Positions 11,350 through 18,757 of a stretch of 64,000 bases of DNA are shown piece after piece. Each line of letters starts with the position of its first letter. Within the stretch, counting starts at the first letter, position 1. Below the pieces are notes generated by a model. That model did not search any database. It had not been told where the DNA came from and was given only the letters and a program-made list of their open reading frames with translations. The stretch spans positions 1-64,000 of the forward strand of contig NZ_JAAZQK010000005.1 in NCBI RefSeq assembly GCF_012275445.1. Direction: 5' to 3'. The stretch comes from Rhizobacter sp. SG703. Its GTDB lineage: Bacteria > Pseudomonadota > Gammaproteobacteria > Burkholderiales > Burkholderiaceae_C. The translations under genes were made by a program, and so were the position numbers.

Positions 11350-12216
11350 TCAGCCGCGCCCCTGCCACGGCACCCACCGCCGCTGCAGCGCGCGCAGCCC
11401 CAGCTCGCCCCCGAACGCGATCAGCGCGATCGCGAAGATCCCCAGCAGCACGATGTCGGTGTTCAGGAACTGAGCGGCCGACTGCACCATGAAGCCGAGG
11501 CCGCGCGTCGCGGCGACCAGCTCGGCCGCGACCAGCGTCGACCAGCCGACGCCCAGCCCGACGCGCAGGCCGGTCAGGATCTCGGGCAGCGCGCTCGGCA
11601 GCACCACGTGCCGCAGCAACTGCCAGCGGGTCGCACCGAACGACTGCGCGGCGCGCAGCCGGCCCTCGTCGACCTGTCGCACGCCGGTCGAGGTGGCGAT
11701 CACCAGCGGCGCGAAGATCGCGAGCGTGATCAGCAGCACCTTCGACAGCTCGCCGATGCCGAACCAGATCACGATCAACGGCAGGTAGGCCAGCGGCGGC
11801 ACCGGCCGGTAGAACTCGACCAGCGGATCGAACACGCCGCGAGCGGCGGGCGACAGCCCCATCCACAGCCCGAGCGGGATCGCGGTCAGCGCCGCGAGGC
11901 CGAGCGCCAGCGCAACGCGCGCGAGGCTCGCGCCGGCGTGCTGCCACAGCGTGGCGTCGAGATAGCCTTCGCCGGCCACGCGCAGCAACTGCGCCCACAC
12001 CGCAGCGGGCGGCGGCAGGAACAGCGGCTCGATCCAGCGCGCCGCCGTCACCGCCTGCCACGCGGCCCCCAGCACCAGCACGCTCAGCAGGCTGACCACG
12101 GCGGGGCGCGACCACAGCGGCGCCACGGCCTCGGGCACAGCCGGCGCTTGGCCTGATTCGTCAAGCGCGGCAGGCTGCGTGAGCACGCGCACCGTCATCG
12201 GGGAGATCGCATCCAT
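11350..12216 (-). CDS. tauC: Taurine/sulfonate-type ABC importer permease (TauC/SsuC family)
   Basis: The 288-residue inner-membrane permease has about six hydrophobic helices and the EAA-type loop (SFGATRWQLLRHVVLPSALP) that docks on the ATPase. The closest match by eye is TauC/SsuC of the nitrate-sulfonate-taurine importers. ATG at 12216 lies 7 bp after the tauB stop; an internal ATG at 12198 is possible. It ends facing the RTX gene, with 57 bp between the two stops. The operon runs tauA-tauB-tauC and is transcribed away from the encapsulin operon. Taurine versus another sulfonate cannot be told from sequence. Confidence 0.88.
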   Translation of the reverse strand: MDAISPMTVRVLTQPAALDESGQAPAVPEAVAPLWSRPAVVSLLSVLVLGAAWQAVTAARWIEPLFLPPPAAVWAQLLRVAGEGYLDATLWQHAGASLARVALALGLAALTAIPLGLWMGLSPAARGVFDPLVEFYRPVPPLAYLPLIVIWFGIGELSKVLLITLAIFAPLVIATSTGVRQVDEGRLRAAQSFGATRWQLLRHVVLPSALPEILTGLRVGLGVGWSTLVAAELVAATRGLGFMVQSAAQFLNTDIVLLGIFAIALIAFGGELGLRALQRRWVPWQGRG

Positions 12217-12223
12217 CGCAGGT

Positions 12224-13018
12224 TCAGTGCACCGCTTCGTCCTGCGCGAACACCGCGCCGAGCACCTGCTCGCGCACCGCGACGAATGCCGGCAGCGACT
12301 TGATCGCCCGCGCCGCCTCGCCCTGCGCATGGCGGCGGCCGAAGTCCAGCGCCCGGTGTTCGACGATGCGCGCCGGCCGGCGCGACAGCACGACCAGGTC
12401 GGTCGCGAGGAACACCGCCTCCTCGACCCCGTGCGTGACCAGCACGATGGTCTTGCCGGTGGCCTGCCATACCTTCAGCAGCAGCTCCTGCATGCGCTCG
12501 CGCGTCAGCGCATCGAGCGCGCCGAACGGTTCGTCCATCAGCAGCACCTCGGGGTCGGCGGCCAGCGCGCGGGCGATGCCGACGCGCTGGCGCATGCCGC
12601 CCGACAGCTCCCACACCGGCCGCGACCCGACGCCTTCGAGCCCGACCAGCGCGAGCAGCTTGCGCGCCCGATCCTCTCGCGCGGCGCGGCTCCCACCGCG
12701 CAGGCGCAAGGGCAGCGCGACGTTGTTCAACACGTCGAGCCAGGGCAGCAGCGCGTCGTCCTGGAAGACGACGCCGCGGTCCGCACCCGGCCCGGTGATC
12801 GGCCGACCCGACACCGACACCCGCCCGCCGCTGGGCGTCACGAACCCGGCGATGACATTCAGCAAGCTGGACTTGCCACAGCCCGAAGGCCCCAGCAGCA
12901 CCGCCAGCGCGCCTTGCGGCACCTGCCAGCTGATGCCGTCCAGCACCGGGGTGTTCACAGCCGTGGCCGAGCCTGCAGCACCCCGGTACCCTACAGTGAC
13001 CGCCTGCAGTTCGACCAC
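12224..13018 (-). CDS. tauB: Taurine/sulfonate ABC importer ATP-binding protein
   Basis: This 264-residue ATPase carries Walker A LLGPSGCGKSSLL, the Q-loop in VVFQDDALLPWLDVLNN, signature LSGGMRQRVGIARAL, Walker B VLLMDEPFGALD and the H-loop VLVTHGVEEA, all typical of TauB/SsuB. I chose the GTG at 13018 because AAGGAG stands just upstream and the protein then opens VVELQAVTV like its relatives. An upstream in-frame start would overlap the end of tauA. It should energise TauC and receive sulfonate from TauA. Confidence 0.9.
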   Translation of the reverse strand: MVELQAVTVGYRGAAGSATAVNTPVLDGISWQVPQGALAVLLGPSGCGKSSLLNVIAGFVTPSGGRVSVSGRPITGPGADRGVVFQDDALLPWLDVLNNVALPLRLRGGSRAAREDRARKLLALVGLEGVGSRPVWELSGGMRQRVGIARALAADPEVLLMDEPFGALDALTRERMQELLLKVWQATGKTIVLVTHGVEEAVFLATDLVVLSRRPARIVEHRALDFGRRHAQGEAARAIKSLPAFVAVREQVLGAVFAQDEAVH

Positions 13019-13052
13019 GGCGTGAACTCCTTCGTGTCCTTGATGTGGTGTT

Positions 13053-14084
13053 TCAGCGCGCGGCTGCGACCGCCTGGCCCGAGGCCTGGGTCGCAGCCTG
13101 CACGTGCTTCGGGCTGACATACGGGCCGTAGTCGGCGAGCACCTTGTCGACCTTGCCCTGCTCCTTCAGGAACTTCGCGGTGTCGGTCAGTGCCTTGACG
13201 GTTCCGCCCCCCAGCAACGCCGGCGCGGCCTGCTCCGCGAGCGTCGGGAACTTCGAGCCGGCCAGCAGCTCGGGCACGTCGGCCGCGTTGGCGCCGGTCA
13301 GCCGGGCGATCTTGTCGACGTTGGCGGTGTTCGCGATGAAGGCCTTCGCGTCCTTCCGGTAGGCCGCATAGGCTTGGCCGGTAATGCGCACGAACTGCGC
13401 GACGAACGCCGGGTTCTTCTGCGCGAAGTCGCGGCGCACGATCCAGGCGTCGAAGGTCGGCGCGCCCCAGGTCGCCACCTCGGCCGAGCTGGTCAGCAGC
13501 GTGCCGCTTTCCTTGATCTTGCCGAGCGCCGGGTCCCACACATAGGCGGCGTCGATGTCGCCGCGCTGCCAGGCCGCGGTGATCTCGGTCGGGCGCAGGT
13601 TGACGATGTTCAGCGTCTTCGAATCGATGCCCCAGTGCTTCAGCGCGGCCAGCAGGCTGTAGTGCGTCGTCGACACGAAGGGCACGGCGATCTTCTTGCC
13701 GACCAGGTCGGCCGGCTTCGCGATGCCCGAGCCGTTGCGCACGACCAGCGCCTCGGCGCTGCCGATCTCGGCCGCGACCAGGATGGTCTCGATCGGCAGT
13801 TCGCGGCTGGCCGCGGCGGCCAGCGGGCTGGAGCCGACGTAGCCGATCTGGATGTCGCCCGATGCCACCGCGGTGATCACCTCGGCACCGCTCTCGAACT
13901 TGCGCCATTCGATGGCCTGGCCGGTCGCCTTCTCGTACAGGCCGTCGGCCTGCGCGACCTTGGCCGGCTCGACGACGGTCTGGTAGGCGATGCGGACCTG
14001 CGCGGTGGCTGCTGCGGCGGTGGCGAACAGCCCGAGCGCGATGGCCAGGGCCTGGACGATGGATGCGCGGCGCGTGTGTGTCAT
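13053..14084 (-). CDS. tauA: Taurine/sulfonate ABC importer periplasmic binding protein
   Basis: A 343-residue substrate-binding protein. ATG at 14084 is preceded by GAGGAGAA, a near-perfect ribosome site. A Sec signal peptide of about 25 residues ends at ATAQ. The mature protein starts VRIAYQTVVEPAKVAQADG and carries the domain features of TauA (VEWRKFESGAEV-like and DIQIGYVGSSP segments). It should capture taurine or a related sulfonate in the periplasm. The gene is divergent from the rhodanese-encapsulin operon across a 199-bp gap with an inverted repeat. No TauD dioxygenase follows, so any desulfonation enzyme must be encoded elsewhere. Confidence 0.9.
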   Translation of the reverse strand: MTHTRRASIVQALAIALGLFATAAAATAQVRIAYQTVVEPAKVAQADGLYEKATGQAIEWRKFESGAEVITAVASGDIQIGYVGSSPLAAAASRELPIETILVAAEIGSAEALVVRNGSGIAKPADLVGKKIAVPFVSTTHYSLLAALKHWGIDSKTLNIVNLRPTEITAAWQRGDIDAAYVWDPALGKIKESGTLLTSSAEVATWGAPTFDAWIVRRDFAQKNPAFVAQFVRITGQAYAAYRKDAKAFIANTANVDKIARLTGANAADVPELLAGSKFPTLAEQAAPALLGGGTVKALTDTAKFLKEQGKVDKVLADYGPYVSPKHVQAATQASGQAVAAAR

Positions 14085-14152
14085 GGGTTCTCCTCCTCGG
14101 GGTTCGGTGCAACTCGTCACGACCTGCACGGTACGGCGCGGCCCGCGCCGCA

Positions 14153-14226
14153 CGAACGAAGCTTTTCGGATGTGCTCATGCGGCGCGCGACACGGGCAGA
14201 TATCGAAGCGCGCTTTTCTTCGTTCG
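14153..14226. promoter_or_regulatory. Putative shared operator between tauABC and the encapsulin operon
   Basis: The 199-bp divergent gap holds a perfect 9-bp inverted repeat, CGAACGAAG (14153-14161) and CTTCGTTCG (14218-14226). It is centred almost midway between the two start codons. Inside it lies the palindrome AAGCGCGCTT (14206-14215). Divergent sulfur genes are often controlled by one LysR-type regulator of the CysB/Cbl kind, but no binding protein can be assigned from sequence alone. I could not fix a convincing -35/-10 pair. Confidence 0.35.
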
Positions 14227-14283
14227 CCGCTGCAATTGGTGGCGATAGCCTTCATCGACCCTGATCCATGAAGGAGACCGCCG

Positions 14284-14766
14284 ATGTCCGCCGTGCTCGC
14301 AGCCGCAGTACTCACCGAGTTCCCCCGCGCCAGCGTGCTCGAAGAAGCCCGCCAACGCGCCCGTGACGGCAAGCTGCCGTTCGCCGGCAGCCTGTCGCCG
14401 GTCGATGCCTGGGCGCTGACACGCAGCGGCCAGGCCGTGCTGGTCGACGTGCGCACCGCCGAAGAACGCAAGTTCGTCGGCCATGTCGCCGAGAGCGTGC
14501 ATGTGCCCTGGGCCACCGGCACCGGCCTGACGCGCAACCCGCGCTTCGTCCGCGAGCTCGAGGCCAAGGTCGCCAAGCCGGCGGTCGTGCTGCTGCTGTG
14601 CCGCAGCGGCAAGCGCTCGGCGCTGGCGGCCGAGGCGGCGGCCAAGGCCGGCTTCGCGCAGGCGTTCAACGTCAGCGAAGGCTTCGAGGGCGAGCTCGAT
14701 GAACGACAGCAGCGCGGCCACAGCGGCGGCTGGCGTTTCCACGGCCTGCCGTGGACCCAGGACTAG
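14284..14766 (+). CDS. Rhodanese-domain sulfurtransferase, first gene of the encapsulin operon
   Basis: A single-domain rhodanese of 160 residues with no signal peptide. ATG follows AAGGAGA. The active-site loop is CRSGKRS with catalytic Cys106; the domain body includes VLVDVRTAEERKFVGHV, typical of the fold. Rhodaneses carry a persulfide on this cysteine and pass sulfane sulfur to thiols or cyanide. Its place just before serine acetyltransferase, encapsulin and cysteine desulfurase suggests that it accepts or releases sulfur made by the desulfurase. That partner relation is inference. The C-terminus (GGWRFHGLPW) matches a subgroup of rhodaneses that ends in a Trp-rich tail. Confidence 0.9.
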   Translation: MSAVLAAAVLTEFPRASVLEEARQRARDGKLPFAGSLSPVDAWALTRSGQAVLVDVRTAEERKFVGHVAESVHVPWATGTGLTRNPRFVRELEAKVAKPAVVLLLCRSGKRSALAAEAAAKAGFAQAFNVSEGFEGELDERQQRGHSGGWRFHGLPWTQD

Positions 14767-14769
14767 TCA

Positions 14770-14838
14770 TGTCCGCCCCCACGTCACTTCGTTCCTGCCC
14801 CCCGGGGGGGCGCAGCCGCCTTGGGGCGGCCCGGCGGC
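14770..14838. repeat. Dispersed GC-rich intergenic repeat, copy 1
   Basis: The CCCCCxxGTCxCTTCGTTCCTGCCCCC core followed by a G-run and a GGCGG-rich tail matches the other copies at 29686, 39844 (inverse) and 40504 (inverse). It lies between rhodanese and serine acetyltransferase. C-run/G-run self-complementarity could form a short hairpin. Repeats of this kind are frequent in Burkholderiales genomes. Confidence 0.6.
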
Positions 14839-14848
14839 GGCTGGTGCC

Positions 14849-15739
14849 ATGAGCTTCGACATCGACGAAGTTGTCGCGAACCTGCGCACTGCGAGAACGC
14901 GCTGGCGCGAATCGCAGCAGCGCCAGCGCGAACCCGGCGGGCGCGAGCTGCCGTCGCGCGAGGCGTTGCAAGGCATCCTCGATTCGCTGCGCGGTGTGCT
15001 GTTCCCGATGCGCCTGGGCCCGCCCGACCTGCGCCAGGACGCCGAGGACTGGTACGTCGGCCACACGCTCGACGCCTTGTTGCATGCGCTGTGTGCGCAG
15101 GTGCGGTTGGAGCTGCGCCATGCCGGGCAGCACGAGGCCGATGCCGACGGCCTGGTGCGCCGCTTCGCCGCGTCGCTGCCGGCGATCCGCGGCCTGCTCG
15201 ACAGCGACGTGCTCGCCGCCTTCCACGGCGACCCGGCCGCGCGCAGCGTCGACGAGGTGCTGCTGTGCTACCCCGGCATCGACGCGATGGTGCACCACCG
15301 CGTCGCGCACCGGCTGTACGAGCTCGGCGTGCCGCTGCTCGCGCGCATCGTCGCCGAGCTGGCGCACGGCCGCACCGGCATCGACATCCACCCGGGCGCG
15401 ACCATCGGCGCCGGCTTCTTCATCGACCACGGCACCGGCGTCGTGATCGGCGAGACCGCGGTGATCGGCGAGCGGGTGCGCGTCTACCAGGCGGTGACGC
15501 TGGGCGCGAAGCGCTTCCCGACCGACCCGGACGACCGCGGCGGCGTCAAGCTGCAGAAGGGCCTCGCACGCCATCCGCAGGTGGAAGACGACGTGGTCAT
15601 CTACGCCGGCGCGACGATCCTCGGGCGCATCGTGATCGGCCGAGGATCCACCATCGGCGGCAACGTCTGGGTCACCGAGAGCGTGCCGCCGGGCAGCCAC
15701 GTGACGCAGGCCAGCCTCCGACAAGACCGCCGGCCATGA
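14849..15739 (+). CDS. epsC: Serine O-acetyltransferase (EpsC type)
   Basis: A 296-residue cytoplasmic enzyme that makes O-acetylserine from serine and acetyl-CoA, the carbon skeleton for cysteine. It has the helical N-terminal domain, then a left-handed beta-helix of hexapeptide repeats (about residues 175-270: GIDIHPGATIGAGFFIDHGTG, GVVIGETAVIGERVRVYQAV). The catalytic His-Asp pair lies in FFIDHGTG. ATG at 14849 is chosen because the protein then opens MSFDIDEVV; longer in-frame starts run into the intergenic repeat. The stop overlaps the start of the XRE gene (ATGA). EpsC-type acetyltransferases are a known companion of family 2A encapsulins. Confidence 0.9.
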   Translation: MSFDIDEVVANLRTARTRWRESQQRQREPGGRELPSREALQGILDSLRGVLFPMRLGPPDLRQDAEDWYVGHTLDALLHALCAQVRLELRHAGQHEADADGLVRRFAASLPAIRGLLDSDVLAAFHGDPAARSVDEVLLCYPGIDAMVHHRVAHRLYELGVPLLARIVAELAHGRTGIDIHPGATIGAGFFIDHGTGVVIGETAVIGERVRVYQAVTLGAKRFPTDPDDRGGVKLQKGLARHPQVEDDVVIYAGATILGRIVIGRGSTIGGNVWVTESVPPGSHVTQASLRQDRRP

Positions 15740-15972
15740 GCACGAGCCTGCGCCAGCGCTTCGGCCAGGTGGTGCGTGCGACGCGCGAGGACCGCGGCTG
15801 GTCGCAGGAGCAGCTCGCCGGCCGCGCGGACTTGAACCGCTCGTACCTCGGCGAGATCGAGCGCGGCACCGTGATGCCGTCGATCGAGACCGCCGCCAAG
15901 CTCGCCGCGGCGCTCGGCGTGAGCCTGTCGTCGCTGATAGCGCGCTTCGAATTGATGGCGATAGCCGGTTGA
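15736..15972 (+). CDS. Small XRE-family helix-turn-helix regulator
   Basis: A 78-residue protein made of little more than one HTH domain (about residues 8-66): WSQEQLAGRADLNRSYLGEIERG is the typical XRE recognition region. ATG overlaps the stop of epsC by four bases. A single-domain repressor-like protein inside the sulfur operon may control the operon itself, but no ligand-binding domain is present and its target is unknown. The last ten codons lie in a sequence that recurs upstream of the rhodanese gene (see findings), so the C-terminus may have been shaped by a dispersed repeat. Confidence 0.88.
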   Translation: MSTSLRQRFGQVVRATREDRGWSQEQLAGRADLNRSYLGEIERGTVMPSIETAAKLAAALGVSLSSLIARFELMAIAG

Positions 15973-16057
15973 TCGGCGCGCAGGCGCTGGCGACACTGCC
16001 GCCGCTTATCCGATCCCCGCATGAGTTCATCCGCTTTTCGTTTCAGGAGTCCATTCC

Positions 16058-16987
16058 ATGGCTGACCCCCAGCAACCGCTGGCCCTCGGCGACCACGCCG
16101 CCCGGCAACTCGCCAACGCGACCAAGACCACGCCGACGCTCGCGACGCTGACGCCGCGCTGGCTGACGCACCTGCTGCAGTGGGTGCCGGTCGAAGCCGG
16201 CATCTACCGCCTGAACCAGGTGAAGAACCCGCAGGACGTGCTGGTGGCCTGCTCGTCGCAGCGCGACGAGGGCGAACTGCCGAGCACCTTCGTCGATTAC
16301 GAAGAGCAGCCGCGCGAGTACTTCCTGAACGCGGTCAGCACGGTGCTGGACGTGCACACCCGCATCTCCGACCTGTACAGCAGTCCGCACGACCAGATCA
16401 AGGAGCAGCTGCGCCTGACGATCGAGACCATCAAGGAGCGGCAGGAGAGCGAGCTGATCAACAACCCGGACTACGGGCTGCTGGCGAGCGTCGCCGACGA
16501 ACAGCGCGTGTTCCCGCTGACCGGCGCGCCGACACCGGACGACCTGGACGAGCTGCTGGGCAAGGTCTGGAAGGAGCCGGCCTTCTTCCTGACGCACCCG
16601 CTCGCGATCGCCGCGTTCGGCCGCGAGTGCACCCGCCGCGGCGTGCCGCCGCCGACCGTGAGCCTGTTCGGCTCGCAGTTCATCACCTGGCGCGGCATCC
16701 CGCTGATCCCGTCCGACAAGGTGCCGGTGGCCGACGGCAAGAGCAAGATCCTGCTGCTGCGCGTCGGCGAGAAGCGCCGGGGCGTCGTCGGGCTGTACCA
16801 GCCCGGCCTCGCCGGCGAGCAGAGCCCGGGGCTGTCGGTGCGCTTCATGGGCATCAACCGCAACGCGATCTCGTCGTACCTGATCTCGCTGTACTGCTCG
16901 CTCGCGGTGCAGACACCGGATGCGCTGGCCGTGCTCGAGGACGTCGAGATCGCCAAGTTCCACGAGTATCCGGACACCTACAAGTGA
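16058..16987 (+). CDS. Family 2A encapsulin nanocompartment shell protein (SrpI type)
   Basis: A 309-residue HK97-fold shell protein. Recognition rests on the SrpI-type sequence: an N-terminal arm (ALGDHAARQLANATKTTP), WLTHLLQWVPVEAGIYRLN, a long helix (SSPHDQIKEQLRLTIETIKE), FFLTHPLAIAAFGREC and FMGINRNAISSYLISLY. Length fits family 2A, which lacks the cyclic-nucleotide insertion of family 2B. Such subunits assemble into an icosahedral cage, shown as T=1 for studied members, that packages the desulfurase encoded next door. Published work on the family reports elemental sulfur storage inside the cage. ATG follows a clear CAGGAG site. The stop overlaps the desulfurase start (TGATG), a tight coupling of shell and cargo. 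Confidence 0.95.
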   Translation: MADPQQPLALGDHAARQLANATKTTPTLATLTPRWLTHLLQWVPVEAGIYRLNQVKNPQDVLVACSSQRDEGELPSTFVDYEEQPREYFLNAVSTVLDVHTRISDLYSSPHDQIKEQLRLTIETIKERQESELINNPDYGLLASVADEQRVFPLTGAPTPDDLDELLGKVWKEPAFFLTHPLAIAAFGRECTRRGVPPPTVSLFGSQFITWRGIPLIPSDKVPVADGKSKILLLRVGEKRRGVVGLYQPGLAGEQSPGLSVRFMGINRNAISSYLISLYCSLAVQTPDALAVLEDVEIAKFHEYPDTYK

Positions 16988-18642
16988 TGGGCACGATCGA
17001 CGCGCTCGACCCGTCGGCGATCGCGAAGCTGGCCGGCGAACTCTTCGCGAACTGGCCTGGGGCCACGCCGCAGGTGCCGGCCAACGCGCACCCGGGCGGC
17101 TTCACGCCGCCGCCCGGCAGCAGCGGCCCGGTCACGCCGAACGTGCAGCCGCTCGCCGCGGCCGTGCCCGGTGCGAACCTGGCGCCCAGTTCGCCGCAGC
17201 ATCCGGCGGCGCTGGCCGCGCAGGGGCCGTCGTCGCTGCCGCATGCGCCAGCCGGCAATGGCGTGCCGGACCTGGGCTACACCGCGGCACCGGCCTGGGA
17301 CGGGCGCTTCGGCAGCTCGGCGGCCGGCGTCGCGCCTGCCTCGCCATCGTTCTACTTCCTCGAGACGCCGCGCCATCCGGGCCAGCGCGCGCTCGGCGAA
17401 CCGGCCCACGCCGCACCGGTGAAGCCGGCGTTCGATGTGAACGCGGCGCGGCGCGATTTCCCGATCCTGCAGCAGCGCGTCAACGGCCGCCAGCTGGTCT
17501 GGTTCGACAACGCCGCGACCACGCAGAAGCCGCAGCAGGTGATCGACCGCATCAGCCATTTCTACGAACACGAAAACTCCAACATCCACCGCGCGGCGCA
17601 CGCGCTGGCCGCGCGCGCGACCGATGCGTACGAAGGCGCGCGCCAGACGGTGCAGCGTTTCCTGGGCGCCGCATCGGTCGACGAGATCGTGTTCGTGCGC
17701 GGCACCACCGAGGCGATCAACCTGGTGGCCGGGAGCTGGGGGGCGAAGCACATCGGCGCCGGCGACGAGATCATCGTCTCGCACCTGGAGCACCACGCGA
17801 ACATCGTGCCGTGGCAGCGGCTCGCCGCCGAGAAGGGCGCGGTGCTGCGCGTGATCCCGGTCGACGACCGCGGCCAGCTGCGGCTCGACGAGTACCGCCG
17901 GCTGCTCGGCCCGAAGACGAAGCTGGTCGCGGTGACGCAGGTGTCGAACGCACTCGGCACCGTGGTGCCGGTGCAGGAGATCGTCGCGCTCGCCCACCAG
18001 GCCGGCGCGAAGGCGCTGGTCGACGGCGCGCAGTCGGTGTCGCACATGCGGGTCGACGTGCGCGCGATCGATGCCGACTTCTTCGTGTTCTCCGGCCACA
18101 AGCTGTTCGGCCCGACCGGCATCGGCGTGCTGTACGGCAAGCAGGCGATCCTGGAGGACATGCCGCCGTGGCAGGGCGGCGGCAACATGATCGCCGACGT
18201 GACTTTCGAAAAGACCGTGTACCACGGCGCGCCGACGCGCTTCGAGGCCGGCACCGGCAACATCGCCGATGCGGTCGGGCTGGGTGCCGCGATCGACTAC
18301 GTGCAGCGGCTCGGGCTCGACGCGATCGCGCAGTACGAGCACGCGCTGCTCGGCTACGCGACGCAGGCGCTGCAGCCGATCCCCGGCGTGCGGCTGGTCG
18401 GCATCGCCGACGACAAGGCGAGCGTGCTGTCGTTCGTGCTCGACGGGTATTCGACCGACCAGGTCGGCCAGGCGCTGAACCGAGAAGGCATCGCGGTGCG
18501 CACGGGCCACCATTGCGCGCAGCCGATCCTGCGCCGCTTCGGGCTCGAGGCGACGGTGCGGCCGTCGCTGGCGTTCTACAACACCTGCGACGAGGTGGAC
18601 CGCTTCATCGCGGTGATCCGGCAGCTGGCGAACCGGCGATGA
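16987..18642 (+). CDS. Encapsulin cargo cysteine desulfurase with disordered N-terminal targeting domain
   Basis: 551 residues. The C-terminal part (from about residue 149) is a SufS-type PLP enzyme that converts cysteine to alanine and an enzyme persulfide. PLP lysine is K372 in SGHKLFG; the persulfide cysteine is C510 in RTGHHCAQP. Residues 1-148 are absent from ordinary SufS: a short helix (SAIAKLAGELF), a Pro/Ala/Gly/Ser-rich stretch, then conserved-looking patches GYTAAPAWDGRFG and SPSFYFLETPRHPGQ. In family 2A systems this region carries the cargo into the shell; which patch binds here is inference. The gene overlaps the encapsulin stop by one base. No sufE-like partner is nearby; the rhodanese may take that role. 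Confidence 0.95.
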   Translation: MGTIDALDPSAIAKLAGELFANWPGATPQVPANAHPGGFTPPPGSSGPVTPNVQPLAAAVPGANLAPSSPQHPAALAAQGPSSLPHAPAGNGVPDLGYTAAPAWDGRFGSSAAGVAPASPSFYFLETPRHPGQRALGEPAHAAPVKPAFDVNAARRDFPILQQRVNGRQLVWFDNAATTQKPQQVIDRISHFYEHENSNIHRAAHALAARATDAYEGARQTVQRFLGAASVDEIVFVRGTTEAINLVAGSWGAKHIGAGDEIIVSHLEHHANIVPWQRLAAEKGAVLRVIPVDDRGQLRLDEYRRLLGPKTKLVAVTQVSNALGTVVPVQEIVALAHQAGAKALVDGAQSVSHMRVDVRAIDADFFVFSGHKLFGPTGIGVLYGKQAILEDMPPWQGGGNMIADVTFEKTVYHGAPTRFEAGTGNIADAVGLGAAIDYVQRLGLDAIAQYEHALLGYATQALQPIPGVRLVGIADDKASVLSFVLDGYSTDQVGQALNREGIAVRTGHHCAQPILRRFGLEATVRPSLAFYNTCDEVDRFIAVIRQLANRR

Positions 18643-18649
18643 CCGCGTG

Positions 18650-18708
18650 GCCCGGATGCCAATCCGGGTTCTCCTCGATGACATGCATCCCGGATTAGCA
18701 TCCGGGCT
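18650..18708. repeat. Inverted REP-like pair (GCCCGGATGCxAATCCGGG)
   Basis: GCCCGGATGCCAATCCGGG at 18650-18668 faces CCCGGATTAGCATCCGGGCT at 18689-18708. The two arms can pair into one large hairpin, and each is itself a near palindrome. It lies between the desulfurase and cystathionine synthase genes. A relative overlaps the end of the GGDEF-EAL gene at 51195-51262. It could stabilise or partly stop the upstream transcript. Confidence 0.75.
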
Positions 18709-18757
18709 ACCCGGCGCCTGCTCACGAGGCGGGCGCTGCCTTACAGGAGACAAGCCG

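Noticed and set aside
9156-11492. 778-residue plus-strand frame overlapping the RTX gene
   Set aside because: Out-of-frame shadow rich in Arg, Gln and His; the RTX frame continues through it without break.
13104-14264. 386-residue plus-strand frame opposite tauA
   Set aside because: tauA has a signal peptide, a perfect ribosome site and family motifs; the opposite frame has none.
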